Part shown: piece after piece, positions 37,175 to 44,824 of the stretch
Position numbering within the stretch: the stretch's first letter is position 1
How the letters are laid out: the number at the start of each line of letters is the position of its first letter
From: Richelia sp. CSU_2_1
Lineage (GTDB): Bacteria; Cyanobacteriota; Cyanobacteriia; Cyanobacteriales; Microcoleaceae
DNA: 64,000 bases
Assembly: GCA_012034575.1 (NCBI GenBank)
Contig: JAAUPF010000010.1
Coordinates: 1 to 64,000 of the forward strand
Direction of reading: 5' to 3'
Notes under the pieces: model-generated
The model's input: only the letters and a program-made list of their open reading frames with translations
The model's database searches: none
What the model was told of the DNA's origin: nothing
Made by a program: the position numbers and the translations under genes

Positions 37175-38176
37175 ATGACAGCTTACATCACAACTGATTC
37201 TCAGGTGCAAGTAAAACCAAACACAAATCCGGCCAACAAAAGCAGTGGCCGTTTTGCGATCGCGCTATTCTTAACTTTATCTTCTGCTGTCGCTTTGCCG
37301 AGTTGCGCGAGTGCACCCACGGGAGGTAGTGATCCTCCGGGAATGGCTCCAAAATCCGCACCAGTAACTGTAGCAGAAGCAGCAGCACCTGCTGGAGGGG
37401 CAAATTCAGACGTTGCTGCTGCATCAAAAACTACAGCAGCCGAACCTCAAGCATCTCGCCCCCAACTAATTAAAAAAGCCGAACTTAATTTAGTTGTCAA
37501 ATCAATTGACGCCACCACTAAATCAGTCACCGATATTGTGGAAAAACGGCAAGGTGATATTTTAGGTTTCCAAAACCAAAAGCCCCCAGATTCCAGCATC
37601 CGTCAAACAGCAACGATGGAAATTCGCGTACCGCAAGAAAAATTAGATGCTACATTAGAGGCTTTGGCAAAACTCGGTACGGTACAAAATCGAGGATTGA
37701 CGGCGGAGGATGTTACCAGCCAATTAGTCGATAATGAAGCCCGGTTGAAAAACCTCCGCAAATCGGAAGAAATGGTGTTAAAAATAATGGAGCGATCGGG
37801 ATCTGTAGGTGACGTACTGAAAGCTTCTCAAGAATTGAGCAAAATTAGAGAGTCGATCGAACGTATCGAAGCTCAATTAAAAAGCTTGCGGAGTCAAGTA
37901 GCCTATTCCACGATTAATTTAACACTAGAAGCAGCAGTTTCGGCTCAACAAGAACCAGAACCTTCTTTAGGTTTGCGAGTGCAGGAAACTTGGGGACAAG
38001 CGACTCATTCTGTGGGAGAATTAACTTTAGGTTTGTTTGGTTTGGGTATTTGGCTGTTAGCTTACAGTCCTTATTTGCTGTTAATTGCGGCGGCAATTTA
38101 CGGGATTACTCGATTGAGAAAACAGCCAGAAGCTTCCAAAGTTCAACAAGAACCAAAACCCCCAGTTTCAAATTAG
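37175..38176 (+). CDS. DUF4349 domain lipoprotein
   Basis: A 333-aa protein. An N-terminal hydrophobic segment (FAIALFLTLSSAVALPSC) ends in a lipobox-like LPSC at about residue 43, then comes an Ala/Pro-rich linker. The DUF4349 domain (about 95-255) includes KKAELNLVVKSIDATTKSV and IEAQLKSLRSQVAYSTINLT with a central coiled coil. The C-terminal transmembrane helix is at about 285-308. It is probably an envelope-anchored protein; the molecular role of DUF4349 is unknown. Confidence 0.88.
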   Translation: MTAYITTDSQVQVKPNTNPANKSSGRFAIALFLTLSSAVALPSCASAPTGGSDPPGMAPKSAPVTVAEAAAPAGGANSDVAAASKTTAAEPQASRPQLIKKAELNLVVKSIDATTKSVTDIVEKRQGDILGFQNQKPPDSSIRQTATMEIRVPQEKLDATLEALAKLGTVQNRGLTAEDVTSQLVDNEARLKNLRKSEEMVLKIMERSGSVGDVLKASQELSKIRESIERIEAQLKSLRSQVAYSTINLTLEAAVSAQQEPEPSLGLRVQETWGQATHSVGELTLGLFGLGIWLLAYSPYLLLIAAAIYGITRLRKQPEASKVQQEPKPPVSN

Positions 38177-38206
38177 GCCGCAGGATTAAAACCCCCAAAA
38201 TCCATC

Positions 38207-38280
38207 GTAGGGGCGAAGCATTTGGGCGACAATTCCCGAAATAAGCGCAAAATATTGTACCCGAATGCTTCGCCCTGTCT
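38207..38280. repeat. Palindromic repeat GGGCGAAGCATT...AATGCTTCGCCC
   Basis: The arms GTAGGGGCGAAGCATTTGGG and CCGAATGCTTCGCCC enclose about 40 bases including GCGACAATT. The same family occurs inverted at 55015-55083. Confidence 0.75.
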
Positions 38281-38363
38281 CACGACAAAAATGCGATCGT
38301 ACCTGACTCAAATCTGGGGATTAAAGTGCGATCGCGCATTCCCAAATTTTACCAAAAGGTCGA

Positions 38364-38798
38364 TTAATTAAATAGAAAAAAACCCGGATTTACGTGAAAA
38401 AACTTTCCCAAAGCCTCAGCTTGTTTTTTAGTAATTTCTACTTGACCGTTAACTATTTCATTTACCATCTCAATTGTACCGATAATTTCTACTAAATCTG
38501 CAGGTTCTAAACTTCTAACATCCATCAAGTGAAGAATTCTTGAGTGGGGAGTTGAAGCATTCAGTTGATAGTGACTTTCTTCAAAATCTTCAATTAGTTT
38601 GACTAAAAGTTCTAAGAGAGTATCTTCTTCTGGAGTTAGATTTTTCCGATACAGTAAACTTTCAACAATTTCTAAAAATACTTCGTTCTCATCTTCATTT
38701 TTGATGATGCGAGGTTGATATTGAGCTAAAAGGCTGCTGTATCTGTCAGAGTCAAAAGTAAGGATCGTTTTTCCAGTTGTCTTTGTCATATTCTGCAT
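38364..38798 (-). CDS. HigA-like antitoxin / helix-turn-helix protein
   Basis: A 144-aa protein. The C-terminal half LEPADLVEIIGTIEMVNEIV plus KKQAEALGKFFHVNPGFFL is the Xre-type helix-turn-helix of the HigA family in cyanobacteria. The N-terminal half is an acidic helical region. An alternative start lies three codons in (MTKTTG). It overlaps the 3' end of a higB remnant, the usual higBA gene order. It is intact, but its toxin is only a C-terminal fragment. Confidence 0.82.
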   Translation of the reverse strand: MQNMTKTTGKTILTFDSDRYSSLLAQYQPRIIKNEDENEVFLEIVESLLYRKNLTPEEDTLLELLVKLIEDFEESHYQLNASTPHSRILHLMDVRSLEPADLVEIIGTIEMVNEIVNGQVEITKKQAEALGKFFHVNPGFFLFN

Positions 38799-38871
38799 GA
38801 GTCAAAATGTACTTGATATAAACAATCTGCTTTTGATAGTTAAAGCTTACGATTAAGCGATATTTATTTCC
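38752..38871 (-). pseudogene. higB toxin remnant (C-terminal 39 residues)
   Basis: The frame reads GNKYRLIVSFNYQKQIVYIK and ILTHAEYDKDNWKND, the conserved C-terminus of HigB-type mRNA interferases. The N-terminal half is missing and is replaced upstream by the start of a yefM-like gene. It cannot encode a full toxin. Confidence 0.75.
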
Positions 38872-38993
38872 TTGTTTTCGCCATTTTTGCGGGTGATGAT
38901 GATGGTATCGCGATCGTTTATGACTTGTTCGCACAGTTCGTCGAGATTGGCTTTAGCTTCAGTAGAAGTTACTTGGGTTTGTGTGAGTGACAT
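38872..38993 (-). pseudogene. yefM/phd-like antitoxin remnant (N-terminal 40 residues)
   Basis: Starts MSLTQTQVTSTEAKANLDEL with CEQVINDRDTIIITRKNGEN, the YefM/Phd antitoxin N-terminus, and then breaks into the higB remnant at the point where VALI would normally follow. The two remnants are joined out of frame, so a deletion between two toxin-antitoxin loci is the simplest explanation. Confidence 0.75.
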
Positions 38994-39174
38994 AGTTTGT
39001 GGCTTGCCAATATTAATGATATTATAAGGGCGATTTACTGATGCAAATCTATTCACCTGCATGGCGGTCTGGTTCAAATGCGTAAAAATGAATTTTTTGG
39101 CTAACTTTACAGTAAAATATCCGGGAACATCTTTTATCACTACTACTTTGTCCCATTTTGAAAACATCAGCGCT

Positions 39175-39272
39175 ATATAGCGTTTCTCACCAATATGAGG
39201 TGCACGCGATCCTTTAAATTTCAGAGTTTTTAAGCATTTTTCTGTACCTCATCTACCTGAGAAAGGCTATAT
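39175..39272. mobile_element. MITE-like element with ATATAGC-TTTCTCA inverted ends
   Basis: A 98-base element. The left arm ATATAGCGTTTCTCA continues to ATGAGGTGCA, and the right arm TGTACCTCAT continues to TGAGAAAGGCTATAT, pairing at about 25 of 30 positions. The middle is AT-rich and non-coding. A solitary copy of the right arm lies at 15008-15035. The parent transposon is not in the window. The rest of 38994-39372 holds no gene. Confidence 0.65.
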
Positions 39273-39372
39273 TTAGCGTATTTTTTACTACCAATTGTTA
39301 TTTTTTCACCTTGATACTGGCTCTCCCAAACAAAAGTTGATAAGTTTATTTTATATAAATACCTAAATTATG

Positions 39373-40736
39373 AGCTGTAGTCAGGGTTCGGAATGAAATG
39401 GAGAACCCTGGCTACAGCTCATACTCGCTCGATTGCTGATGATGCAGGATAATAGAGAGTGATTTTCCCATCAGGAAAGGACTGTGCTATGGAATCTCCG
39501 ATGACAGGTCTGATTAACTTACCATCCATCAGCGTGGTGAGTAGCTTCTCGGTAGAAGATGCTATCTGTTTTGAACTCAAAATATTGGCGAGTTCGATGG
39601 CCTGTCCCCACTGCGGTCAATCGACGAAAGAACTCCATCAAATCCGCCCAATTTTAGTCAGAGATTTGCCTGTGTTTGGTCAACCTGCATATCTGAAGAT
39701 TCCTCGGAGAAATTTTTACTGTCGCCACTGCCAAAAATACGTTACTGAAAGATTAGAATTCCTCGACTGGCGACGGCCTTATACAAAGAGGTACGAAGCC
39801 AACATTTACCAACGAGTTCTGCAACAGAATGTAGCACAAGTTAGTCGGGAAGAAGGATTGACTTGGGCGCAAGTTGAAGGAATATTTAAGTCAGTCAACA
39901 ACTATGTAAAAACCAACTGGCAGCCTGCGGAAAGGCTCGGCATGGATGAAGTCAGTAAAAAAAAAGGTCATCAAAACTTTGTGACAGTCATCAGCGATCT
40001 TGAAAGGGGTTGCCTCATCGAAGCAATTGATAGTCACAAACAAAAAGAAATTATCGAATTCCTGAAAAAACAACCAGAGTCAGTCAGAGATTGCGTCAAG
40101 GAGGTGAGCGTTGATATGTGGGGTGGATTCCCCAAAGTGATTGAGGAAGTTTTTCCCAACGCTGCCATAGTAATCGATCGTTTCCATGTAATGAAATTGG
40201 TTAATGGTCAACTCAACAAAATTCGTCGCTTAGCGGGAGTCAAACCAGCAGGAAGTCGATATTTACTTTTGAAAAACCAAGCCGATTTAACAAGTATTCA
40301 GAAAGAGCAACTTGCTTTGATTCTCAAGCACTCAGCTTGCTTAAGCATCGCTTACGAGATGAAAGAAGAATTCCGGGAAATTTATGAAACAAGTAAAACG
40401 GTGGCTGAAGGTCGATCGCGAATGGAAAAATGGTTAGAGTCTGCTGAGTTATTTTATGCAAAAACAGCCCGGACAATTCGCCAGCATCTGGTAGGGATTT
40501 GTAACTATTTTATGAACCGAACTACGAGTGGGGTTATGGAAGGAATTAACAATAAAATTAAATTGATTATGCGTAATGGCTATGGGTTTCACAATTTTGA
40601 CAACCTACGTTCTCGTTTGTTGGGTTGCTTTTCATCATCTGGATAATACCATCAGATATCCTGCAATGCGTGAAAGTCAAGCGATGATTAGCTGTAGCCA
40701 GGGTTCTCCATTTCATTCCGAACCCTGACTACAGCT
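39373..40736 (+). mobile_element. ISL3-family insertion sequence
   Basis: A 1.36-kb element flanked by perfect 47-bp inverted repeats (39373-39419 and 40690-40736) beginning AGCTGTAGTCAGGGTTC. Each end is itself a near-perfect 17-bp hairpin (AGCTGTAGTCAGGGTTC / GAACCCTGGCTACAGCT) around GGAATGAAATGGA. I find no convincing 8-bp target duplication: the flanks are AAATTATG and AATGATTT. Confidence 0.88.
39489..40646 (+). CDS. ISL3 family transposase
   Basis: About 385 aa. The N-terminal zinc-binding region has CPHCGQSTKE and FYCRHCQKYV. The DDE catalytic domain shows LGMDEVSKKKGHQNFVTVI (first Asp), VSVDMWGGFPKVIEEVFPNA with IVIDRFHVMKLVN (second Asp region) and GVMEGINNKIKLIMRNGYGF (Glu). The ATG at 39489 with AGGAAAGG upstream is chosen over the GTG at 39459. 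The frame is full length and uninterrupted, and both ends of the element are intact, so it is potentially active. Confidence 0.93.
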   Translation: MESPMTGLINLPSISVVSSFSVEDAICFELKILASSMACPHCGQSTKELHQIRPILVRDLPVFGQPAYLKIPRRNFYCRHCQKYVTERLEFLDWRRPYTKRYEANIYQRVLQQNVAQVSREEGLTWAQVEGIFKSVNNYVKTNWQPAERLGMDEVSKKKGHQNFVTVISDLERGCLIEAIDSHKQKEIIEFLKKQPESVRDCVKEVSVDMWGGFPKVIEEVFPNAAIVIDRFHVMKLVNGQLNKIRRLAGVKPAGSRYLLLKNQADLTSIQKEQLALILKHSACLSIAYEMKEEFREIYETSKTVAEGRSRMEKWLESAELFYAKTARTIRQHLVGICNYFMNRTTSGVMEGINNKIKLIMRNGYGFHNFDNLRSRLLGCFSSSG

Positions 40737-40761
40737 AATGATTTACTTGGGCTGTATAAGA

Positions 40762-41202
40762 CTAATTTATCAACTTAACTTTGGGAGAGCCATCACAAGA
40801 CAAGCATTTCTCAAGCAACAAATTCCATTCATTTAAGACATCTTCAGGAAGTAATTCATTAGCAAATTTACACGCGGGGTTATTTTCGGCTAATGCGACG
40901 CACCCTCCAGGACAAAATTCAAATCTTCTAAACAATTCAGGGATAATTTTATCCTTAAAAAATCTCGTATAATGCTCTTCAACTTCTGGCTGATTTTTGA
41001 AAGGATTATTATTGTATATTTCTGCCAGCAGCCCCTCACTAAATTTAAACTTAATTAAGTGATATAAACTGTCTGTATCTCTTTCAATATTTTCAATCTC
41101 GGTTAATAATGAGTTAAGGGATCGAAAAATTTCAAAATAGCGTCGCGATTGCCATGCTTTTTCACTGACAGCTAAATAGACAGGATCTAAATATTTTCTC
41201 AT
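40762..41202 (-). CDS. Small Cys-rich protein coupled to a DUF3696 ATPase
   Basis: A 146-aa protein of unknown family. It is helical at the N-terminus (SEKAWQSRRYFEIFRSLNSL), with four cysteines in two clusters near the C-terminus (FCPGGCVALAENNPAC and EKCLSCDG) that could bind zinc. It starts within the stop codon of the upstream ATPase (ATGA overlap), so the two are translationally coupled and probably work together. No nuclease motif is visible. It lies right beside the ISL3 element, which ends 25 bases past its stop. Confidence 0.78.
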   Translation of the reverse strand: MRKYLDPVYLAVSEKAWQSRRYFEIFRSLNSLLTEIENIERDTDSLYHLIKFKFSEGLLAEIYNNNPFKNQPEVEEHYTRFFKDKIIPELFRRFEFCPGGCVALAENNPACKFANELLPEDVLNEWNLLLEKCLSCDGSPKVKLIN

Positions 41203-42956
41203 TGGCTAAGCTTAGCCATCCTTTTTTTCAAAGTTGCTTCCATTAGATCCCGCGCGTCATTTTCATCAAAGAAGCCAACTGGCCAATTTTGGATCTCCCC
41301 AAACTCATTGATGTGAATTGGTTTCACAACTGAAGTTTTTTGCTTTTCATCAAAACTTACAAAAAGAGTATTTAAAAGCTCTTTAATTTCCCCTGATTCT
41401 TCTTGGGCAATTCGCAGGCACAATCGGTTGATTAAATGTTCGCTATGAGTTTCAATAACTAATTTTTTCCCAGATTTAGCCATGCAAATGAAAAAATCAG
41501 CAAGCTTTGACTGTAGGGAAGGATGCAAATGAATCTCTGGCTGCTCTAAAACAATTGTTTCTTCTGCTTTTGTCCGCAGGCATTCTACTAAAATTGGCAA
41601 AATTTGACTGACACCAAATCCGACATCTGGTAGATATACATCTATTCCAGATGAGTTTAATTTAACTTGACCTGGAACGCCACCTAAGCCAACTACAGAA
41701 GTGATATTAGGTAATTTCATACATTCGGATAACCACCAGTTAACTGCTTCTAACATTTTGTCTGACTCTCGCAGTTCGTATGCTTCGATCCGTTTTCCTT
41801 GATAAATACATCTGTAATATTGAGGAAGCTTCTGCTCTTGTTCTATCGCAAGAACTAAGGGGGTGTATTCACCGTTAATTCCAATATCAATCCTTCTAAA
41901 ATCGTCAAACAAGTAAAATCGCTTTGGTGCTTCACGTAGAGGCCCTATATATCTGATACTAGACCATAAATTTCTTAAATAAGTAGCTGTTACTTGGTAA
42001 GAGGTATAATAATACATAAGTTCAAATTCTTTCTCTTGCTTGAACACAGAAAATTCATCTCCCGGCAAAGTTACAGGGATTTTCTGAAGATCTGCTTTTT
42101 TTTCAGATGTAGGTTTCTTCTGCAGATAGATACCTAAATCACGGAGTAGAAATTCAATAAATTTTAATAAGTGTTTTGGTACTCTTGTTGGGCTATTCGT
42201 AAAATCTTTGTTAACTTGAGTTATATTTTTATGGCTTTGCTTGACAAATTCATTAATTGTGATAACTGTTGGTAGTATGCCTTCAAATTTAACTTGTACA
42301 TTATCAAATACTACTTCCTCAATCAATTTTTCTTGAAAAAACTTTGTTTCTGTAAATTTCCTCGGATCTACGAAAATTCTATGGTATATAGGAGGATAAT
42401 ACATCCATCTAAATAATAAGTCAACCAATTCAATATGCTTTAATTTGAGTAAATATTTGTCTTCGCTAACTCGAATAATTTTCAATGAGAAACCAGTTTT
42501 TTTATCTTTGAATTTAAAATAACTTACCAATAAATTATTTTTAGTTTCTGGAGTAGTTGACGTTTCATGTTCGCTATAGGAGAGTTTTACCTCCAACTCT
42601 ACATCAATTGGCAAAGATTCTCTGGCAACCCAAAATCTTGTTGTATCTCTCTGTTCAAAATCCCCTGCTAATTTCCAAGAAAAACCAATCTCTTTGTCAG
42701 CCGCATGATTGTTAATTACATCAGCCCAATCACCTAAACGAACGTACAGACCATTAAAAACCACAGGCTCCTGAATATAAGAATCTATAGAGAGCTTGCT
42801 GCTATCCACATTCGATTGTTTCATCAAAAGTAAACTTTGGATGATTGAACTTTTGCCAGAACTGTTGATGCCACAAAGCACTGTCAGTGGCTTCAGTTCG
42901 ATCGCATCAAGTTGCTTAAATCCTTTGAAATTTGATAAAGCAAATTGTGTTAACAT
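41199..42956 (-). CDS. DUF3696 AAA/ABC-type ATPase (OLD/SMC-like)
   Basis: 585 aa. Walker A is GINSSGKSS (residues 29-37). After a long, divergent insert (about 90-350), SVVGLGGVPGQVK, VGFGVSQILPILVECL, the Walker B VLEQPEIHLHP (about 466-478) and the switch ETHSEHLINRL follow, the pattern of DUF3696/AAA_21 ATPases. Relatives occur in phage-defence operons and overcoming-lysogenization-like systems. There is no TOPRIM or nuclease domain in this protein. It overlaps the downstream Cys-rich gene by four bases. The gene is AT-rich compared with its surroundings, which suggests transfer. Confidence 0.88.
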   Translation of the reverse strand: MLTQFALSNFKGFKQLDAIELKPLTVLCGINSSGKSSIIQSLLLMKQSNVDSSKLSIDSYIQEPVVFNGLYVRLGDWADVINNHAADKEIGFSWKLAGDFEQRDTTRFWVARESLPIDVELEVKLSYSEHETSTTPETKNNLLVSYFKFKDKKTGFSLKIIRVSEDKYLLKLKHIELVDLLFRWMYYPPIYHRIFVDPRKFTETKFFQEKLIEEVVFDNVQVKFEGILPTVITINEFVKQSHKNITQVNKDFTNSPTRVPKHLLKFIEFLLRDLGIYLQKKPTSEKKADLQKIPVTLPGDEFSVFKQEKEFELMYYYTSYQVTATYLRNLWSSIRYIGPLREAPKRFYLFDDFRRIDIGINGEYTPLVLAIEQEQKLPQYYRCIYQGKRIEAYELRESDKMLEAVNWWLSECMKLPNITSVVGLGGVPGQVKLNSSGIDVYLPDVGFGVSQILPILVECLRTKAEETIVLEQPEIHLHPSLQSKLADFFICMAKSGKKLVIETHSEHLINRLCLRIAQEESGEIKELLNTLFVSFDEKQKTSVVKPIHINEFGEIQNWPVGFFDENDARDLMEATLKKRMAKLSQ

Positions 42957-43113
42957 ATATTTTTATTTTGAATTAAATTTAATTGAGCCAGCATAGAAAT
43001 ATCTTATCTAAAAAAATAGCTGAAGTCAATACTACGGACTAAAACTGGTCGATGGATCTCGAATCTCCTTTTATTGTTGCCAAAATTCAGCCAGATTTAA
43101 AGCATTCTGCTTG

Positions 43114-43141
43114 AAGTACGATCGCCCTGCGCGATCGCACT
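43114..43141 (-). terminator. HIP1-containing hairpin downstream of the immunity gene
   Basis: GTACGATCGC / GCGATCGCAC type arms around a CCTGC loop lie directly past the stop of the minus-strand SCO4402-like gene. It may serve as a terminator. No long T-tract follows on the minus strand. Confidence 0.45.
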
Positions 43142-43146
43142 TTCAC

Positions 43147-43536
43147 CTAAATCTTAACCGCTATCTGCGATCGAACTTCCATCACCTGCAAAGCTTTCAA
43201 TGCAGCCTCAACTACCATTGTCCACTCAGCAGATTTAATATACTCCTCATCAGAAACTTCTGTTCCCAAAACCTCAAACACTAAGTCTATAGCCTGACAA
43301 ACTGCTGACATCAAACTAGCTTCTTTTTCATCTTCAATAATTACTCCGATCGCCGCGTCAGGGTTTTCTGCCAGCACTGTATCATCGTAAAGAAAATGAA
43401 CCGCCTCATCAAAACTGTCGCACTCAATCCCTGGCGGATAATCGCCCTCTAGCCAAACTTTATGTTGGTATTCTCTATCTGCCAGGCTGCGAAGAGTTTC
43501 TAACAACTCCTCTCTCATTTTCGGATACTTTACCAT
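43147..43536 (-). CDS. SCO4402-like protein, probable immunity protein
   Basis: A 129-aa protein beginning MVKYPKMREELLETLRSLAD, acidic, with EYQHKVWLEGDYPPGIECDS and FDEAVHFLYDDTVL. From memory this fits the SCO4402-type family often found next to polymorphic toxin domains. The ATG at 43536 is chosen because AAGGAGAAAG precedes it; a longer frame upstream overlaps the toxin gene. It starts 17 bases after the toxin-domain stop, the normal toxin-immunity order. Confidence 0.72.
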   Translation of the reverse strand: MVKYPKMREELLETLRSLADREYQHKVWLEGDYPPGIECDSFDEAVHFLYDDTVLAENPDAAIGVIIEDEKEASLMSAVCQAIDLVFEVLGTEVSDEEYIKSAEWTMVVEAALKALQVMEVRSQIAVKI

Positions 43537-43552
43537 ACAACTTTCTCCTTGA

Positions 43553-43876
43553 CTAAGGTGCGTACCAGGTTTGCCATTGCAACCATTCATCTAAAGGGAT
43601 GTGAGCTTCCGCAGGATTATTTTTGATGCTACCTGCGATCGGCTGACCATTTTTACCGATAACTTGACCGTCTTTTCTAAGAATAACATGGTCTACCTGT
43701 TGAGAAGGAAAGCTACTATCTGCATCTCCTTTGTCAATCCTCACGCCATTTCCCTGATTTGCTGGATCTCGCCACCGCCAACGTGGTTTCTTTTTGTTTG
43801 GCTGTGCATCACTCCAGGATTGGGGTATTTTCTGGCTAGCTGCTTCAGGGACTCTCCAATCTTGACTTGAAATCAC
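43553..43876 (-). CDS. Free-standing polymorphic-toxin C-terminal domain
   Basis: A 107-aa protein. After an entry region (WRVPEAASQKIPQSWSD) it shows RWRWRDPANQGNGVRIDKGD, then SQQVDHVILRKDGQVIGKNG and EAHIPLDEW. This resembles the C-terminal nuclease module of bacterial polymorphic toxins (a type-34-like domain as I recall). The DHV motif and a late His could be catalytic. An in-frame stop lies just upstream of the GTG start, so no N-terminal delivery region is present. It is a detached (orphan) cassette, either expressed alone or a recombination donor for a longer toxin. Confidence 0.68.
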   Translation of the reverse strand: MISSQDWRVPEAASQKIPQSWSDAQPNKKKPRWRWRDPANQGNGVRIDKGDADSSFPSQQVDHVILRKDGQVIGKNGQPIAGSIKNNPAEAHIPLDEWLQWQTWYAP

Positions 43877-43997
43877 CTCGAACCTGGTTTATGCTTAATC
43901 GTATTTTTGTATAGCAATTTTAACATACAGCGTATATCACCCTCCATAATTTACAATGAAGAAGAAGCTATAAATGCAATATAGTTAATGAGAATTG

Positions 43998-44411
43998 TTA
44001 AGCCGATCGACCCTCAAGCAAAGCAGCAATAATCCGATCGTTCGCTTTAGGAAAAGTAAACTCGTTCATTTCATCAAGCGTTACCCAGCGAATTTCATCG
44101 CATTCGATCGGCCGAGGTTCGCCGCTGATATGCCGACAATTATGTACCTTCAAAGTTACTGTAAATTTGCTGTAATCATGCTCGATTTCAATTAACAAAT
44201 CGCCGACTTCAATCACAATTCCCAACTCCTCCATAATTTCCCGCGCGATACAAGCTTCGATCGTTTCCCCAGGCTCTATTTTACCCCCCGGAAACTCCCA
44301 AAAACCGCCGTGCAGCCCCTGCGGACTGCGCTTGTCAATCAGAAATTGCTCGCGATCGTTCTTAATTACAGCAACCCCGATAACTTTATGTACCACAGGA
44401 GAAGTTGACAT
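43998..44411 (-). CDS. mutT: NUDIX hydrolase, MutT-like (8-oxo-dGTP diphosphatase type)
   Basis: A 137-aa protein with the complete Nudix box (GGKIEPGETIEACIAREIME then ELGI), matching GX5EX7REUXEEXGU. The N-terminal strand VHKVIGVAVIKNDREQFLID and the HGGFWEFPGG loop are typical of MutT, which removes oxidised dGTP. The start is the ATG of MSTSP; an 18-codon upstream extension would be translated from GGTAATT repeats and is rejected. It could instead hydrolyse another nucleotide. Confidence 0.88.
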   Translation of the reverse strand: MSTSPVVHKVIGVAVIKNDREQFLIDKRSPQGLHGGFWEFPGGKIEPGETIEACIAREIMEELGIVIEVGDLLIEIEHDYSKFTVTLKVHNCRHISGEPRPIECDEIRWVTLDEMNEFTFPKANDRIIAALLEGRSA

Positions 44412-44570
44412 ATTAATTGGTAATTGGTAATTGGTAATTGGTAATTGGTAATTGACAGCTCTCAACAGTTAATTGTTAACTCAAAACTCAAAACTCAAAA
44501 CTCCCGATCGACCTATCCGTGTATCCGTGTTTTCCATGTCGTGCTGTTGGTTTTTGGTAATTGGTAATTA
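44412..44570. repeat. STRR arrays upstream of mutT
   Basis: Six GGTAATT heptamers begin directly at the mutT start codon, followed by CAACAGTTAATTG and AAAACTC units and another GGTAATT pair near 44555. They replace the expected promoter region. From here to the TnpB element no other gene is seen. Confidence 0.85.
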
Positions 44571-44693
44571 AGTTATGTTATCAGTTTCCTTAGCAATCAA
44601 CAACTACTACTCTACAACTCTCTCATGTTGTTGGGCGAGAGTGAAACGGAGGGTTCGTTCCTGGGCCCAACCTACGGGATAGATACTTAAAAA

Positions 44694-44715
44694 CACCCGA
44701 TCGCGCGATCGGGTG
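44694..44715 (-). terminator. 22-bp perfect palindrome, probable minus-strand terminator
   Basis: CACCCGATCGCGCGATCGGGTG is a perfect palindrome. On the minus strand it is followed by TTTTTAAG, so it fits an intrinsic terminator. The nearest minus-strand gene upstream of it is the large hybrid kinase; the TnpB element sits between them, so the kinase may have been separated from its terminator by the insertion. Confidence 0.65.
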
Positions 44716-44824
44716 CTTGACCAAGAAAATGGGATACAAGCCCCGTCCTTATAGGACGGCTTTAATTATTCCTGATTCTAGTAGTAAAGCATAGTATAAT
44801 AGAACAAGCAAACAACAGAAAATA

